The notes: generated by a model not told the origin, from the sequence alone. Positions 24,301 to 35,397 are shown, counted from the first letter of the stretch. The stretch is 60,000 nt of DNA from Selaginella moellendorffii (GCF_000143415.4 NW_003314266.1:3420398-3480397), one strand, 5' to 3'. Program-made: numbers and translations.

Positions 24301-24599
24301 TAGTCTGAACTAATTACCAATATTGTCTAAAATTGAGCTTGACGACTTAATGCATCCAAAATAATATTTTCTTTACCAAGTTTATAGATGATTTCAATAT
24401 AAAATCTATTAAGCTTCTCTTGCCAACAAGCCTACTTTAGCACGAGCTTTGGCTATGTTGCAAAGCAGCCCAATGTGTTACTATCTATATAAACCTTGGT
24501 ATATCCACTCAAATACTATCTTTAATGTTCCAATGCCAACACTATAGCAAATATTTCTTCTCATGTGTTGGCCATCTTTATTAGGTTTCATCCAATTTC

Positions 24600-24730
24600 T
24601 TGGAGTAAAATGTAATGGGACAACTATGTCACCTTAGTGTAGCACCAATCATATTATCACAATCTTGGTGCAACACAACACCTATAGCATAGCTAGATGC
24701 ATCACAATGCACTTTGAAGGATTTATCAAG
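24600..24730 (-). pseudogene. Gypsy RNase H remnant
   Basis: The minus strand reads FKVHCDASSYAIGVVLHQ at about 24640-24720, the beginning of a Ty3/Gypsy RNase H domain (F-x-V-x-C-D-A-S...G-x-V-L-x-Q). It lies downstream of the reverse transcriptase, as expected. Surrounding frames are interrupted. Confidence 0.75.
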
Positions 24731-24891
24731 ATGATCCTAAGAACAGGAACTATAGTCAAGATCTCCTTCAACGATACAAAAGTATATTGACAAGTTGGTA
24801 TCCAATAACACGGTAAACTACCCCTTATTAACTCAATTAATGGAAGAGCAATACTTGCAAAATTGTGAACAAAATTGTAAAAAAAATTGCC

Positions 24892-25345
24892 TTAGCATAT
24901 AGTTTGTTTTCTTGCAATTTTTTGAAACACCGACTCCAAGTGTTTCAAATGATCTTCCAACATTTCACTGAAGATTAGAATATCATTAATATATAGAATA
25001 ATAAATATGTCTAAATAATCTCTAAATATTCTATCCATCATTGTATTGAAAGTTTCTAGAGCATTACATAACCCAAACGGCATAACTAGGAACTCATAGG
25101 AATTATAACGAGTCTTAAAGGTTATCTTCTCCACATCTTGATTTACCACTTATATCTGATGATACTCAAACTGCAAATCAAGTCATATGAAATATTTAGC
25201 CTTTCAAAGTTGATCAAACAAGTAATCAATGCAAGGCAAAGGATAATTATTTCTAATCATGATCTTGTTAAGAGCTCGATAATCAATATACATCCTTATG
25301 ATACTATCTTTTTTCATAACAAAAAAGACCAACACTCTATAAGGT
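24892..25345 (-). pseudogene. Gypsy reverse transcriptase remnant with mutated active site
   Basis: On the minus strand IDYRALNKI and [15 protein letters not shown] (about 25340-25190) lead, after stop codons, into FKTRYNSYEFLVMPFGL, DRIFRDYLD and a box reading YINDIL (25149-24892). In active Gypsy enzymes this box is YxDD; here the first Asp of the pair is Asn, which would abolish catalysis. In-frame stops between the blocks confirm that it is dead. Confidence 0.85.
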
Positions 25346-25928
25346 GACTTGCTTAGTCAGATATGACTGTTACTTCTTGAGTTCAACTATTTCTTTGATG
25401 TTCAAACGGTATAAAACCTTCACAGGTGGTTTAAAACCTAGAACAATTTTAATTCAATGATCAATTTTACAGCTGGGGTGGTTATCCTTTAGAAAGATAT
25501 CTTTATTTCTTATTAACAACTTCAATATTTCCATTGGCACAAGATCAACCCTATCATTGATTTGAACTGGGTCACCATCACTCCTAGCTTCCATCACTTG
25601 AACCTAGAAGGTTTGACACCCCTTCTTAGCTGCTTTTTAACTAACTCTCACAATCAAGAAATTAGTATCCTAATCCTTTGAGGAGCATTTTTGCAACTGG
25701 AAGGACACATCAGGATGTCCTTCTGACCTTAATATGATGCAACTTTGTCCAGCACTATAAATCCCTTTAATATAATTATTGAAAACATCCATATTAAACA
25801 CCATTTGAAAGTCTGGTATCTTCAACATTACCAAATTTAATATTTCTTTCCACTCAAAAGGCATATCTATAGAGTGTAGAGAGTGTCTTGAACCCCATAG
25901 TGCTGTTCTTATGTCCCAATTTGTGATC

Positions 25929-26165
25929 TAGCAAAAGAGAATTAAAAGTTTAGGTCAAGAATGCTCAGTAAAAAACATATAGGAGTTCCTATCTTATGTT
26001 TATAGAACTAAGTATAAATACTAAATCTAGTTTATTAACACCTAAACAAGAGAGGCTAATAAAGAAAAAATAAGTAATACCAATCTCTTGATATTATGGT
26101 AATAAAGAGATAGTGTCCATAAGGACTAGCCAATAAGTATGTTTTGATACATGAAGTTACATTCA
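25929..26165 (-). repeat. Right (5') LTR of Gypsy relic G2
   Basis: Begins TGTGATCTAGCAAAAGAG and ends near ACATTCATAAG, a decayed version of the CATATTCACGACA end. The dinucleotide block begins about 70 bp further on. Confidence 0.55.
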
Positions 26166-26235
26166 TAAGAAATTAAATGGATTGAATTGGTAGATTGAAT
26201 TGGCATTTTTTGGATTGAATTAGCATCTTCATTTC

Positions 26236-26545
<310 letters not shown>

Positions 26546-27521
26546 NNNNNNNNNNNNNNNNNNNNNNNNNNNNNNNNNNNNNNNNNNNNNNNNNNNNNNN
26601 NNNNNNNNNNNNNNNNNNNNNNNNNNNNNNNNNNNNNNNNNNNNNNNNNNNNNNNNNNNNNNNNNNNNNNNNNNNNNNNNNNNNNNNNNNNNNNNNNNNN
26701 NNNNNNNNNNNNNNNNNNNNNNNNNNNNNNNNNNNNNNNNNNNNNNNNNNNNNNNNNNNNNNNNNNNNNNNNNNNNNNNNNNNNNNNNNNNNNNNNNNNN
26801 NNNNNNNNNNNNNNNNNNNNNNNNNNNNNNNNNNNNNNNNNNNNNNNNNNNNNNNNNNNNNNNNNNNNNNNNNNNNNNNNNNNNNNNNNNNNNNNNNNNN
26901 NNNNNNNNNNNNNNNNNNNNNNNNNNNNNNNNNNNNNNNNNNNNNNNNNNNNNNNNNNNNNNNNNNNNNNNNNNNNNNNNNNNNNNNNNNNNNNNNNNNN
27001 NNNNNNNNNNNNNNNNNNNNNNNNNNNNNNNNNNNNNNNNNNNNNNNNNNNNNNNNNNNNNNNNNNNNNNNNNNNNNNNNNNNNNNNNNNNNNNNNNNNN
27101 NNNNNNNNNNNNNNNNNNNNNNNNNNNNNNNNNNNNNNNNNNNNNNNNNNNNNNNNNNNNNNNNNNNNNNNNNNNNNNNNNNNNNNNNNNNNNNNNNNNN
27201 NNNNNNNNNNNNNNNNNNNNNNNNNNNNNNNNNNNNNNNNNNNNNNNNNNNNNNNNNNNNNNNNNNNNNNNNNNNNNNNNNNNNNNNNNNNNNNNNNNNN
27301 NNNNNNNNNNNNNNNNNNNNNNNNNNNNNNNNNNNNNNNNNNNNNNNNNNNNNNNNNNNNNNNNNNNNNNNNNNNNNNNNNNNNNNNNNNNNNNNNNNNN
27401 NNNNNNNNNNNNNNNNNNNNNNNNNNNNNNNNNNNNNNNNNNNNNNNNNNNNNNNNNNNNNNNNNNNNNNNNNNNNNNNNNNNNNNNNNNNNNNNNNNNN
27501 NNNNNNNNNNNNNNNNNNNNN
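26546..27521. other. Assembly gap (976 N)
   Basis: Unresolved bases. It directly follows the microsatellite block, which is a likely cause of the break. Confidence 1.
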
Positions 27522-29399
27522 ACTTCAATCCATATATTGCAAAGCAAAAACTTTAAACTAAAGTAAGGGATTTAAAAAACAATTATAATTCACAAAATAT
27601 TATTGTAACAAATGATACATCGTATTTGTTACTTATCAACTATCCTTCAAGATTGCTGTTAGTTTGGACATGACCATTAATATAAACTTTCCTTCACATT
27701 TTCTTTTTAGTTAACCTTTGATATATATGTTAACTCAGATTTACGACATTTGTCCTTGTCTACAATTGTATATAAAGGTTAATTTTGCTCCATTTATCCT
27801 CCTTACATCCCCAAGGAGGAGTTTTTAGTGGTTATTTTATTTTTATATATCCCCTAAAGTTTCAAGGCTTTAGAATGATAGTATATTTAAATCTCATCCT
27901 ATAATCACATGTACTACAACTATTACATATATTTATCCTCACATAATAAAGATAAGAAAGTAAGAAAAATTGAGGAAGAAATATCACAGAAGAAGAAGAA
28001 GTAGAGAAAGAAGCATCTAAAGAAGAATAATCAATAGTTGTAAGGTAGGAATATAGAAATAAAAAGAAAAAAATGTGTTCACAACTTAGAGTATAGGTAT
28101 ATGTATATATAAAAATTACAACATACTATAGCAGATATTGAGTTATAATAAAAGTTTAAATAATTACTACTTATAATGTAAAAGTGAAATTTTTATTAAA
28201 GTATTATTATATTTAGTATTAAAGGAAAATCTTATCATTCATTAAGATGTCATTGTCATTGAATTATTTAATATTGATACTTGTGATATAAAATATGAAT
28301 TATAGAATTAAAAGTACATTTTATAATTTAATTAAAGTATTATACTTTATGGGAATATTATTTTAATTGAAGTATTATATTCATGGGAATTATGTTTTAT
28401 AGAATATTGTAATTTAGAAAATAAAATTTATCAAGAATAATATATTAGATGTTTTAATTAATAAAAATATAGTTCTTAAAATAAGTGTTATGTTTTTTAT
28501 ATTTATTCACAAAACACTTCATTAAATTTGCATTTACCACATATAAATATTAATCTTATATACATATAATTTTTATTAATAATTTTATTTATATGATATA
28601 TCTATAAAGGGTAAACCATGTATAGTTATATGTAGAATTTATCAAGAAACTTAAAAATTATTAACAAAATTAAATATTAGTTGTTATTTTTTCTGAAAAT
28701 TTTAAGATTTAAATTTTTTAAATAATATTATACATCTTTAAAGACCTGAATATATTACACATATATTTATGTTAATAATAAAGATATAATGTTAATTATA
28801 TTAAGTGTTTTAAATGATATCATTTAGTTTCATGGTTAGTTACTGACTTATAATTTTCTAAACTATATATGATAAAGAAATTAATGTAACTTTATTAGAT
28901 TTATTATTTTGTCACAAAATTTGTAGTTTTAGAACTAGTTTTGCATAAGTTTGTTTTATGCATAATATGTGAGTAAACTGTTTGCATCTTTTAAAAATTA
29001 ATAATGTGCATGAAATTATATGATTATCATTCAATAAAATGATGGTATATTACATTTATATACAGTATATTTTAATAGTTTATTATTAATTACATGTTTG
29101 AAATCCTTTTCATATGATGTTTTATGTAGAATTTTTTATAATTTGATAATACCAATATATTAATAAACCATAAGATTATTATTATGGAAGAAACTAAAAT
29201 GTGGAAAATCGTTTTCTAAATATTAAAAAAATTAATAATTTATTTTCCACTGGATTTAAAACATATAACATTGTGGAAAGATGGAAAGAATAGAAGGAAG
29301 TGACATACTTCTTGGTATAAGTTCAGTGGGCTCTGCATATTGTATGTGGCCTTTCAGACAAATTTGATAAACAAGAAAATGCTAACTTCTAAAAGTCTT
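27522..29399. other. AT-rich stretch without recognisable features
   Basis: Extremely AT-rich, with no coding frame or clear repeat boundaries seen. The last 120 bp are likely the 3' UTR of the ribosomal protein gene on the minus strand. Confidence 0.7.
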
Positions 29400-30831
29400 T
29401 CATGGTGACTTCAGCACAGGTACTTTGAAATCCCGCACCTGACTAACATTCACTCGTATCGAAGGTCCCATGGTGGAACAGATGTAAATGGATTTCCAGT
29501 AGACACCTTTAGCTCCTTTGGGCTTGTTTGTCTCCACAGAGTTCTGGAGAAACACAAGGAAACATAAAGTTCCAGAGCCAGGATCTTTATACTTACAATC
29601 ACAGCTAGAAGATTCAAGAGGAGATCCTCGTCCTCAAAGTTCGTCTTCCCGAATGGAATGTGAACGATTCCTGTTTTGTCAACTTTGTACTCTACTTTCC
29701 CGCCTTTAAACTCTCCAATTGCCTGAGAACGAACGCATTTCAGGAAGAGAAAGAAACGAACGCGAGGAAGTGTACACACAAACGTACAGTTGGAAGGTCA
29801 GTCGTCACAGTCCCTGCCTTGGGATTTGGCATCAGTCCTCGAGGCCCCAGCAGTCTACCAAGCTTTGCAACCTGGAGAACGCAAACATTTCATGCTGAGA
29901 CACATGATCCATCAAAATATCACCTTTGGCATCATATCTGGAGTAGCCAGCAGCTTGTCGAACTCCATGAAGCCACCAGCGATTTGCTCGATCAATTCCT
30001 CTCCTCCTACAACGTCAGCTCCAGCGGTCTTGGCTTCCCCTTGCTTCTCTCCTTCCAGTGCCAGAGAAAACCACACGTTAAGTGCGCAAGTTCGTTTAGA
30101 ACAAAACCATTACCTTGCGTAAGAACAGCTATTCGGACCTCTTTCCCGGTTCCCTTTGGCAGAGTCACCTGGAAACGAAGCACTTGAAAGAAACCTCTTG
30201 GAAGATCCAAAAAGGATGGAATTTAAATAGAGGACTTCCACTCACAGTAGCACGGAGCTGCTGGTCATTGTACTTGGGATCGATGTTAAGTCGGCAGTGA
30301 ACTTCAGCGGTTTCAACGAATTTGCTCGACGCGGTCTCCTTCATCAATCGGAGAGCGGTCTGTGGATCATACTCCTGCCTCTTGACACGCAGTTTTTGCA
30401 GCTCTAGAAATCTCTTCGATCTTCTCTGCAAAGAAAGGACGCAAAGGAAACCACTGTGTCAATCCTCCACCGCAAGCAAAATCCATTCTACAAACCAAAG
30501 TAAAGAATCAGCTCACTCTATCGCTCTTGTTGGGCAGCGCAGCCTTCCCCTTCTTGGGCTTGACCGCGGGCGTGGATGCCACTGGCTCCTCCGCCTCTTC
30601 CTCATCCTCCACTGAGACCTCCGCCACGGCCACCACCGCCATCACTCTCGCCCTTCCTCTCAATCGCCATGACTGGAGAGAAGAGAATGCCGCTGCCAAG
30701 GACGCCGACGAAGACCTCAACCTGGACAATCTGCAAGCCTGGAGCCTGGAAATCCCTCGCGATGGCAATGCCGAGCATTGCGATGACGCTGCGAGATCTA
30801 GAAACCCTAGCGTCGCTGCCGTCGCGCACAT
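29400..30831 (-). CDS. PRPL1: Plastid ribosomal protein L1 (nuclear gene, seven exons)
   Basis: Component of the chloroplast 50S subunit L1 stalk, which assists release of E-site tRNA. Exons (minus strand, 5' to 3'): 30831-30517, 30425-30246, 30168-30114, 30051-29924, 29871-29788, 29722-29597, 29543-29400. Phases join exactly to give 343 aa, close to the flowering-plant protein. The first exon encodes a Ser/Ala/Arg-rich transit peptide, then an acidic stretch and [11 protein letters not shown]-like sequence. Core landmarks are [86 protein letters not shown] and [18 protein letters not shown]. These are bacterial-type L1 signatures and the expected plant order. Recognition is firm; individual splice sites are read by eye. 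Confidence 0.95.
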
Positions 30832-30981
30832 CCCGTTTCCCCCACTCCCAGAGACCTCTTGTGGTGGATAACGCGAAAAGAGGAATATACCTCCCTTTAG
30901 ATGTAAATGATAAACCCTAACTAAGCCCTAGAAATTTACAACCGTTAAGCCCTTGCCTTTGGGGTTCTTCGTCGATTAATC

Positions 30982-31503
30982 TTATCTTCTAGTTTGCTTC
31001 TTCCTAGCGCTGGCTTGGGCGGGCGATTCTCCTCCTCCTCCTCCTCCCCCTCCTCCTCCAGCTCCAGTGGCGCTACTCTCGAGCGAAGCTTTCGATTCCG
31101 CGAAAGATTTTAACGGAGGATTCCTGGAAAACCAAAGAACAAGGGAGAAATCCACCACGAAAACTAGAAATCCCAGCTCACTTGGTAGCTCTTATCACAA
31201 ATCCTTCGATCGGCATCGTGCTCTCGTACACCGGATCTGCGCAAGGAAGCGTCAATCGAAGTCACTCGCCTCTTCTCTCGCGTTACCGTTGGCCCCGAGA
31301 ACCTGGGAGGAGAAGTACTTGTGATGGATCCAGCGCACATAATCCCTCTCGTATTCCCGGTACTTGGCCGCATTGGAGGCCTCGGACGAGGCATCTCTGC
31401 GAGATTTCAAAGCGGGAGATCAGCGCGTAGCTGGGATCGAGGATACTCACAGCGCGATCTTGGCCTGCTTGGACGACGTCGTGGCCGTGGGCGAGGCCTC
31501 CAT
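30982..31503 (-). CDS. Small four-exon gene, 119-aa protein of unknown function
   Basis: Exons (5' to 3' on the minus strand): 31503-31451, 31396-31287, 31236-31182, 31123-30982. All introns are GT-AG with fitting phases. The protein starts MEASPTATTSSKQAKIAL, continues DASSEASNAAKYREYERDY and WIHHKYFSS, then TMPIEGFVIRATK and SFAESKASLESS. It ends with a ten-glycine run and a basic tail (ARKKQTRR). It has no signal peptide or membrane segment. The middle, with a charged REYERDY helix followed by KYFS, reminds me of small uncharacterised plant proteins, but I cannot name the family. Each exon is too short to stand out as an open frame; the support is the exact phase closure and the natural composition across four exons. 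It starts 185 bp from the divergent gene at 31688. Confidence 0.72.
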
Positions 31504-31687
31504 CGCCCAGATTTTAGGGTTTCCATGACCCGGCGAGCATATTCGTTGTCACGCCCCGTACAGAAAAGCATATTCTCTGATTATTGTACAAAAGCATATT
31601 CCTTGTCACATTCGTACAAAAATGCATATTCCCTGATTTTGATACACTTCCTTGTACGGCAGGGCATGGGTGGATGATGAAGTGGAA
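31504..31687. promoter_or_regulatory. Short divergent intergenic region, probable shared promoter
   Basis: Only 184 bp separate the minus-strand ATG at 31503 from the plus-strand ATG at 31688. It contains several related GCATATTC words (31540-31640: CATATTCGTTG, CATATTCTCTG, CATATTCCTTG, CATATTCCCTG), a small direct-repeat array. No clear TATA box was seen. Confidence 0.5.
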
Positions 31688-32676
31688 ATGACCTCTTTCT
31701 TTCCACATCGAGAACAAGAAGAAAATCCTAACGAGGATGAGGACGATAGCGATGGCGATGCCCGCGCCCGTCCTCCTCCTCCTCTCTCCGCCTGGATCCT
31801 GCGGTTCAAGCCAGTGATCGAAGGTGAGTCTGGTCAGGGAATCACGAGGAGCGGGCGAATGCGTCGATCGCGCTCCTGCTCCTCGGTTCTACTGCCCGAA
31901 TTCTCGATCAAGCGGCCCCAGCACGAAGAATGCCACGAGCCGCTGGAGGATTGGCTGCTCCACCGGCATTCCATTTCTTCCCCTTCTTTCTCGCAGGAGA
32001 AATCCCGTTCCAATTCCAGCAGCCTCTCTCGCAGCCTCGACAGGAGCTCCTTCCTCCTCGCTCCCAATTGCGAGGCTCCACGGCGAATCATTCGAGGGTT
32101 CGTCGCCGCCACCGACAGCCAAGAACCGCAAGATTCCCTTTGCGGCTTTCTCAAAGCCAATGCTCCACTGCCATACAGCAGCTATCAAGGATCCAATCCT
32201 CGCGACGAACAAGGATTGGATCCAGCAAAAGGATTAGCATCCCTGCTCACCGAATCATCCACAAGTAAGCTCGAAATTCTTCCAAAAAATCGAATTCTTA
32301 GCTTCGATTCCTTGCACAGATCGTCACCAAAAACAATCCCAGCAGGTAGGCAAAACTTCCGAGGAGAAAAATCTCATTTTGCCTGGTTTGCTTGCAGCAA
32401 TCTGGATCAAACCAGGAGAACTTTGTCCATCCGGAGTCTGTTCTAACCCGACCGCTCTACACCAAACGGCAATCCATCCGCAAGGAAGGGTCGTGGATCA
32501 ACCGATGGTCGGACGAAAACTCGGCCTCGGTCTCTGGCCTCGGCTACGTTCCCAGCGCCGCTGCCATGGCGATCATCAGTAAATCTTACACGAGCTCACT
32601 CACAACACCGTCATGGTCTAACTCGATCGAGGCCTGGCAGTCGGACGCCGACTCCAAGGATGCTCGTCGCTGGTAG
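31688..32676 (+). CDS. Ser-rich plant protein of unknown function, three exons with a 26-nt exon
   Basis: Exons 31688-32264, 32320-32345 and 32398-32676 give 293 aa. The protein begins MTSFFPHREQEENPNEDEDD, an acidic N-terminus, then a Pro run and SAWILRFKPVIEG. A Ser/Arg-rich middle follows (SRSCSSVLLPEFSIKRP, then SNSSSLSRSLDRSS). The C-terminal exon contains ENFVHPESVLTRPLYTKRQ and SWINRWSDENSAS. No catalytic motif or membrane segment was found. The GTGAGT at 31824 looks like a donor, but splicing there to 31997 would move the frame and end the protein early, so I read through it. The tiny second exon encodes the linker NRHQKQSQQ and closes the phases. Function unknown; composition suggests an intrinsically disordered regulator. 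Confidence 0.72.
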
Positions 32677-32996
32677 CAACTAGGAAACTGTAGTAGGCAA
32701 CTTTTTTTTTTCTTTCAAAGTTCTCAAAGTTCATCTGCATCTGCGAATAACATATTAAAAACCAAGGCAGCGATTTCGAAAATGAAAAAGCCTGCGAGTA
32801 GCGTAGCTATGTAGTAACAACTTACTGAATGGTGGTTCTTTAGACAAAATATAATATGCCAGTATGGACAAGGTACAATGGACTGCACAAACAAAAAACA
32901 AAGAAATTTTCATGGTCGCTCGTCAGTACTTTTTTTGCCGATATAGAAAACTTTGACAAAGCACCAGACACACCTGATTTCTGCCAGATTTGATTC
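32677..32996. other. Convergent 3' region between two genes
   Basis: 320 bp separating two stop codons on opposite strands; likely both 3' UTRs. No other feature seen. Confidence 0.6.
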
Positions 32997-34964
32997 TCAC
33001 TGCGCCTCGACTGCATCATTTTCGGAAGCTACAGGAGGAGCTGCCGGATTCTTAGCGGCGTCGGACAACTCCAGCGACGCGGTCTGCGTTCCTTTCAGAT
33101 CACCGGCATTCGTACTCTCAGGCTCCACTCCTATAAAAATGAATACACGAAAGGAATGAAAACATAGCTGTGAGATAACCAAGGCCCGAGAAACGAGAAG
33201 TAACAGTCGCGTACCTTTGTTCGTTGACGCATCTCCAGCATCCTCGGACCCGGGCTGCATCACTACCTCGTTGACTACCTCTTCCTGATCCCTTGGAGCG
33301 GCCTCCACCACTTCTTCAGCCTTGGTTCCATCGCTTGGATTGTTTTCCTGCGCTGCAACCTCTGGAAGACCCTCATTTGCGTAATCCTCAATGCCTATCT
33401 GCTGCTGCTTGTCATCGACTACAGGAGCTTCCTCCGGCTTCACGTCTTCATTCCACTTGCCAATCTCAAACTTCGCGTCGGATGGAACTCCGTAAAACGA
33501 TATGTCAGTGTCAGTCTTGTTAGCTTCCTGATCGGCGGATGCCTGTGCCTTTGTCAATGCGTTCCCTTCGTCCGCGGCCTTCTTCACTGCGGCAGCCATA
33601 TCGACCTGCTGTTGGACACCGCCTTGGCCTAAGTTGACAACCTCGTGAGGACCACCGTCGTCGGTATCCATGGCCGTGACCCCGCCGTGCTCCTCGGATT
33701 GAGAAGGAAAGCCGGAGAGGATGTCCGCGAACGGAAACGCGGCGTTGGGATCCGATAAATACGTCGATGGGAAGCCGTGGGTGTCGACAGTCTGGTAGAG
33801 AGCGTGGTTGGCTTGGTCTTCTTCCTTGATCCGGGGCTGCTGCTTTTGAAGCATCGACTCACCAGGCTCCTCCTTCGGCTCCACTCCAGAAGGAGAAGCT
33901 CCTGGCGACATTCCTTCCTGCTTTCGCCGGACTCCACGAGCAGACCTTGGCGAAGTGATATGCATCTCGTCACCCTGGCTCTCTTCCTTCCCTTTCTCCG
34001 AGGGATCCAGCTTCGCCCCAATCAAGCCGCCGACTCTAGGCTCCAGACGAACACCATTCCGCCGTAGCTCAGACCTGGCATGTATCTCTGCTCTAGCAGC
34101 CTGTGCCGCGATGTCAAGCGCAGCCTTGGCGGCAAGAGCAGCCTTGGCCGCAGCTTGGGCTTTCGCAAGAGCCGTCGCCTTTGCGTTAGCGGCAGCTCTA
34201 GCAGCAGCCTGGGCAGCGTTCTTCGCCGCTTGCAACGCTTCCTGGGCTTGATTAACACTTGGCTTTGGAGGAAGTCCCTGCTTGCTATCCTCTTCCATGG
34301 GAGCCTCAGTAGTCGGAGTAGTAGCAGCAGTAGTAGCGCTAGGATTGGCAGCAGCACTAGGATCATCACCCTCGCTCTTGACAGTCCGGGCCTTTTTGTG
34401 CGATGGGCTTGCCGGGCTGGTACTCTCCTCGTTCTTGTTCCTACACTCGGGACAAGTATACGCATTTGGGTCGAGAGCCGCGCCAGGAGAGTTCTTCGTC
34501 TCGCATTCTACGTGAACCGATCGCTTGCACTGTCCACAGTTGAGCCAGATCTTGGGATCACCCAGAGTCCCCGCGTCCTGGTACGTGACGAGGCAGTAGG
34601 GACAGAACATATTCATGCTGTAGAGCATGGTGCAAGTGTTGCACAGCCGCTGGTAAACCCCGCTCTTCTTCACGCGCCGCCAAGCGCTGTTCTCTTTGCT
34701 CCCACACCACGAGCAGCTCTCGTCGGATTTTCCCCCCGGCGCACCCGATCCCAGCCCAGGCGCTGCTCCTGCCACTGCCGCCGGGCCTGGAGGAGCTCCC
34801 ACAGCTCCAGCGCCGCCCTGGTCGACCGCCACGGCCGCGATTCCCCCTTCCGCCATACCTTTGCTCGGATCACTGGCGCCGCGGTTGAGCAGACGCTTGC
34901 GAGGAGGCAAACAACCTTCTGGCGCTCCAGCCGTTGCCACTCCCGCGTCGGCGTCCTCCATCAC
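32997..34964 (-). CDS. Zinc-finger protein with GATA-like and PHD-like Cys clusters, two exons
   Basis: Exons 34964-33215 and 33130-32997 give 627 aa. After a Gly/Ala/Pro-rich N-terminus with a basic PPRKRLLNR patch comes C84-x2-C87-x20-C108-x2-C111, like a GATA finger. It is followed directly by C121-x2-C124-x18-C143-x2-C146-x4-H151-x2-C154-x16-C171-x2-C174, a C4HC3 PHD-type pattern. Residues about 240-300 are an Ala/Lys-rich helix. The rest is acidic, with KEEP, QPRIKEE and other sumoylation-like sites. It is likely a nuclear chromatin or transcription protein (inference). The intron (33131-33214) is 84 nt, a multiple of three and free of stops, so its retention would insert a hydrophobic 28-residue segment and still give a full-length protein of 655 aa. 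Family not named. Confidence 0.85.
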   Translation of the reverse strand: MMEDADAGVATAGAPEGCLPPRKRLLNRGASDPSKGMAEGGIAAVAVDQGGAGAVGAPPGPAAVAGAAPGLGSGAPGGKSDESCSWCGSKENSAWRRVKKSGVYQRLCNTCTMLYSMNMFCPYCLVTYQDAGTLGDPKIWLNCGQCKRSVHVECETKNSPGAALDPNAYTCPECRNKNEESTSPASPSHKKARTVKSEGDDPSAAANPSATTAATTPTTEAPMEEDSKQGLPPKPSVNQAQEALQAAKNAAQAAARAAANAKATALAKAQAAAKAALAAKAALDIAAQAARAEIHARSELRRNGVRLEPRVGGLIGAKLDPSEKGKEESQGDEMHITSPRSARGVRRKQEGMSPGASPSGVEPKEEPGESMLQKQQPRIKEEDQANHALYQTVDTHGFPSTYLSDPNAAFPFADILSGFPSQSEEHGGVTAMDTDDGGPHEVVNLGQGGVQQQVDMAAAVKKAADEGNALTKAQASADQEANKTDTDISFYGVPSDAKFEIGKWNEDVKPEEAPVVDDKQQQIGIEDYANEGLPEVAAQENNPSDGTKAEEVVEAAPRDQEEVVNEVVMQPGSEDAGDASTNKGTRLLLLVSRALVISQLCFHSFRVFIFIGVEPESTNAGDLKGTQTASLELSDAAKNPAAPPVASENDAVEAQ

Positions 34965-35374
34965 TCACCCTAAAGCCACCATCAGTGAGCTAGGGTTAGG
35001 GCTTGGCTCCAAAACCCCAGAAAAGCTCTGGCTCGTCCACGTCAGACCCATTTTCTTGGAGAAGTAACGGTCCCCGGTTCGAGTCCTTTGGAGGGAGGCG
35101 CTCTATCCAACAAAGCAATGATGGCATCCCGTGGGACACATGAAGAAATGAGAACGTGGTCGCGCGCGCTTTAAAAGTCCCATTTCAAACACCAACGAGC
35201 CAAAATCCCCAGGCCCTAAAGTCCACCACCTTTGACAAACTTCCATGCAAAAAAGCCGCGATCTCTCAAATCCAAAGAATGTGACAACATTGAAGAGAAT
35301 AAAAATCTCCGATAATTCCAGTTTCCAATCACCCCAAATTTCTGATAAAAGACCCGAGTCTTTGCTCTTTGCAG

Positions 35375-35397
35375 CAAATGCCCTTTGCGGGCATTTG
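35375..35397 (+). other. Perfect 9-bp stem hairpin
   Basis: CAAATGCCC, loop TTTGC, GGGCATTTG. No T run follows. Shares its stem sequence with the hairpin at 36215-36234. Confidence 0.6.

Larger units (their letters stand above)
21105..26165 (-). mobile_element. Degenerate Ty3/Gypsy retrotransposon G2
   Basis: Terminal repeats of about 240-260 bp lie at about 21105-21363 and 25929-26165; both carry AACATATAGGAGTTCCTA and GGACTAGCCAATAA. The left one ends CATATTCACGACA and is followed by TTCTCCCCCCCCTAG, which on the minus strand is a purine tract before TGTCGTGAATATG. Just left of the right repeat, AGTGCT...CCCAATTTGTGA resembles a decayed tRNA-Met primer site. Reverse transcriptase and RNase H remains lie between in the matching orientation and order. 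Stops are frequent, and there is no usable integrase or gag frame. Confidence 0.7.

Noticed and set aside
31824-31996. Possible 173-nt intron in the gene at 31688 (GTGAGT ... TTTCTCGCAG)
   Set aside because: Removing it shifts the frame so that it no longer joins the later exons; reading through gives a continuous natural-looking protein.
34080-34973. 297-codon plus-strand open frame opposite the zinc-finger gene
   Set aside because: It is a shadow of the GC-rich minus-strand exon; composition is Ser/Arg/Leu and there are no domains.
35050-35130. tRNA-like pieces (GGTTCGAGTCC on the plus strand, GTTGGATAGAGCG on the minus strand)
   Set aside because: The T-arm-like and D-arm-like pieces are on opposite strands and no cloverleaf or anticodon arm can be folded, so no tRNA gene is called. 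A tRNA scan would settle it.
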